This document shows, piece by piece, positions 39,178-39,725 of a DNA stretch of 39,725 nucleotides. Both the position numbers and the translations under genes were made by a program. A model generated the notes under the pieces. That model did not search any database, was not told the origin of the DNA, and saw nothing but the letters and a program-made list of their open reading frames with translations. Each line of letters begins with the position of its first letter. Position 1 is the stretch's first letter. Source of the stretch: a virus; IMG/VR virus record IMGVR_UViG_3300044984_001452, positions 1-39,725 of that record. One strand, given 5' to 3'.

Positions 39178-39725
39178 ATGACAGTAAATGACCTGCTCAA
39201 ACTGAACGTAAACGAGCATACAGAGAAAAAAGGCAACCTGACATACCTGTCATGGGCTTGGGCATGGGATCAAGCTCTCAGGGCTGACCCACAAGCTCAT
39301 TTCCAAGTACAGATGTTTGGTGACAAGTGCTATACAGAGATCAATGGCACTTACATGGTCTGGGTAACAGTTACTATGTTTGGCAAACCAATGACCTGCC
39401 AACTGCCTGTCATGGACCACCGCAACAAAGCCATTGTTGGAGCAGATGCATTTCAAGTAAACACTGCCATCATGCGTTGCATGACAAAGGCTTTAAGCCT
39501 CCATGGCCTAGGTCTGTACATCTATGCGGGTGAAGACCTGCCAGAGCAGGATACAAGCATTATTGATGCGGTAGTTGCTGCCATCAAAGAAAGATACGAA
39601 GCAGGTGATGAGCCTGGTATGTATGGCGAATGGGAATCCATTACGGATAACGAAGTTCGCATTAGGGTTTGGGATACGCTCAAGCCTGATAGTAAGGTAA
39701 GGTCTGCCATCAAGGCATACAAAGA
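39178..39725 (+). CDS. Single-strand annealing protein (Sak3/DUF1071-like), N-terminal part
   Basis: This part gives residues 1-182 of a 189-residue protein completed at 1-149. It has the DUF1071 motif LTYLSWAWAWDQAL (21-34), followed by FQVQMFGDKCYTEINGTYMVWVTVTM (a beta hairpin region in two strands) and AIVGADAFQVNTAIMRCMTKALS, typical of Sak3-type annealing proteins that pair complementary single strands. It starts at ATG 39178. It is followed by an SSB-like protein, which supports phage-encoded recombination for concatemer formation. Confidence 0.85.
   Translation, partial: MTVNDLLKLNVNEHTEKKGNLTYLSWAWAWDQALRADPQAHFQVQMFGDKCYTEINGTYMVWVTVTMFGKPMTCQLPVMDHRNKAIVGADAFQVNTAIMRCMTKALSLHGLGLYIYAGEDLPEQDTSIIDAVVAAIKERYEAGDEPGMYGEWESITDNEVRIRVWDTLKPDSKVRSAIKAYK
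39599..39725. repeat. Terminal direct repeat, right copy
   Basis: Exact copy of bases 1-127; see that entry. Joining the copies restores the annealing-protein gene without a frameshift. Confidence 0.95.

Overview
The window is one complete circular phage genome of 39,598 bp: its first 127 bases are repeated exactly as its last 127, so the ends join and one gene (the annealing protein) runs across the join. The gene set is that of a tailed phage with a short, podovirus-like tail: large and probable small terminase, a 721-residue portal, scaffold, HK97-fold capsid protein, head-tail adaptor, tail hub/nozzle, ejection-type proteins, fibres and a lysis set, with no tape-measure, sheath or tail-tube genes. 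I see no integrase, RNA polymerase, DNA polymerase, helicase, reverse transcriptase, tRNA or CRISPR, so it must rely on host replication and transcription. The host is not named by the sequence. Several small early protein families resemble ones known from phages of Burkholderiales, and a freshwater betaproteobacterium is my tentative guess.

Layout. (1) Late block, minus strand, 29776 down to 1005: acetyltransferase-like protein, terminase, portal, scaffold, capsid, adaptor, a large fibre section, tail hub, ejection-like proteins, several micropeptides, holin and endolysin. (2) A noncoding region of about 1 kb (29777-30824) with a candidate pseudoknotted RNA, a perfect DnaA box, two Fur-box-like sites and operator-like palindromes. 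(3) A short plus-strand accessory block (30825-32400) ending in a strong terminator, followed by a GGCC-dense repeat region. (4) A minus-strand early operon (38292 down to 32924) with a replisome organiser, RusA resolvase, YbcO-like nuclease, a Dps-like protein and many small genes, nearly all joined by ATGA, TTGA or TAATG overlaps. (5) A plus-strand early operon (38395 across the join to 1003) with a single-strand annealing protein, a small protein with an SSB-type acidic tail, and a winged-helix protein. Operons (4) and (5) diverge from 38293-38394.

The most unusual part is the fibre section (8671-19371). It holds a collagen-like stalk protein with a jelly-roll insert, three tandem lectin-like (Lcl/DUF1566-type) proteins and a fibre-assembly-like protein. 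Inside the same overlapping operon are a sulfotransferase, a fused APS-kinase/nucleotidyltransferase and a TPR glycosyltransferase. Together these look like a phage-encoded system for activating sulfate and decorating either the virion fibre or the host surface with sulfate and sugar. Replication and recombination (organiser, annealing protein, SSB-like, RusA, YbcO) appear to load host machinery and resolve concatemers for packaging.
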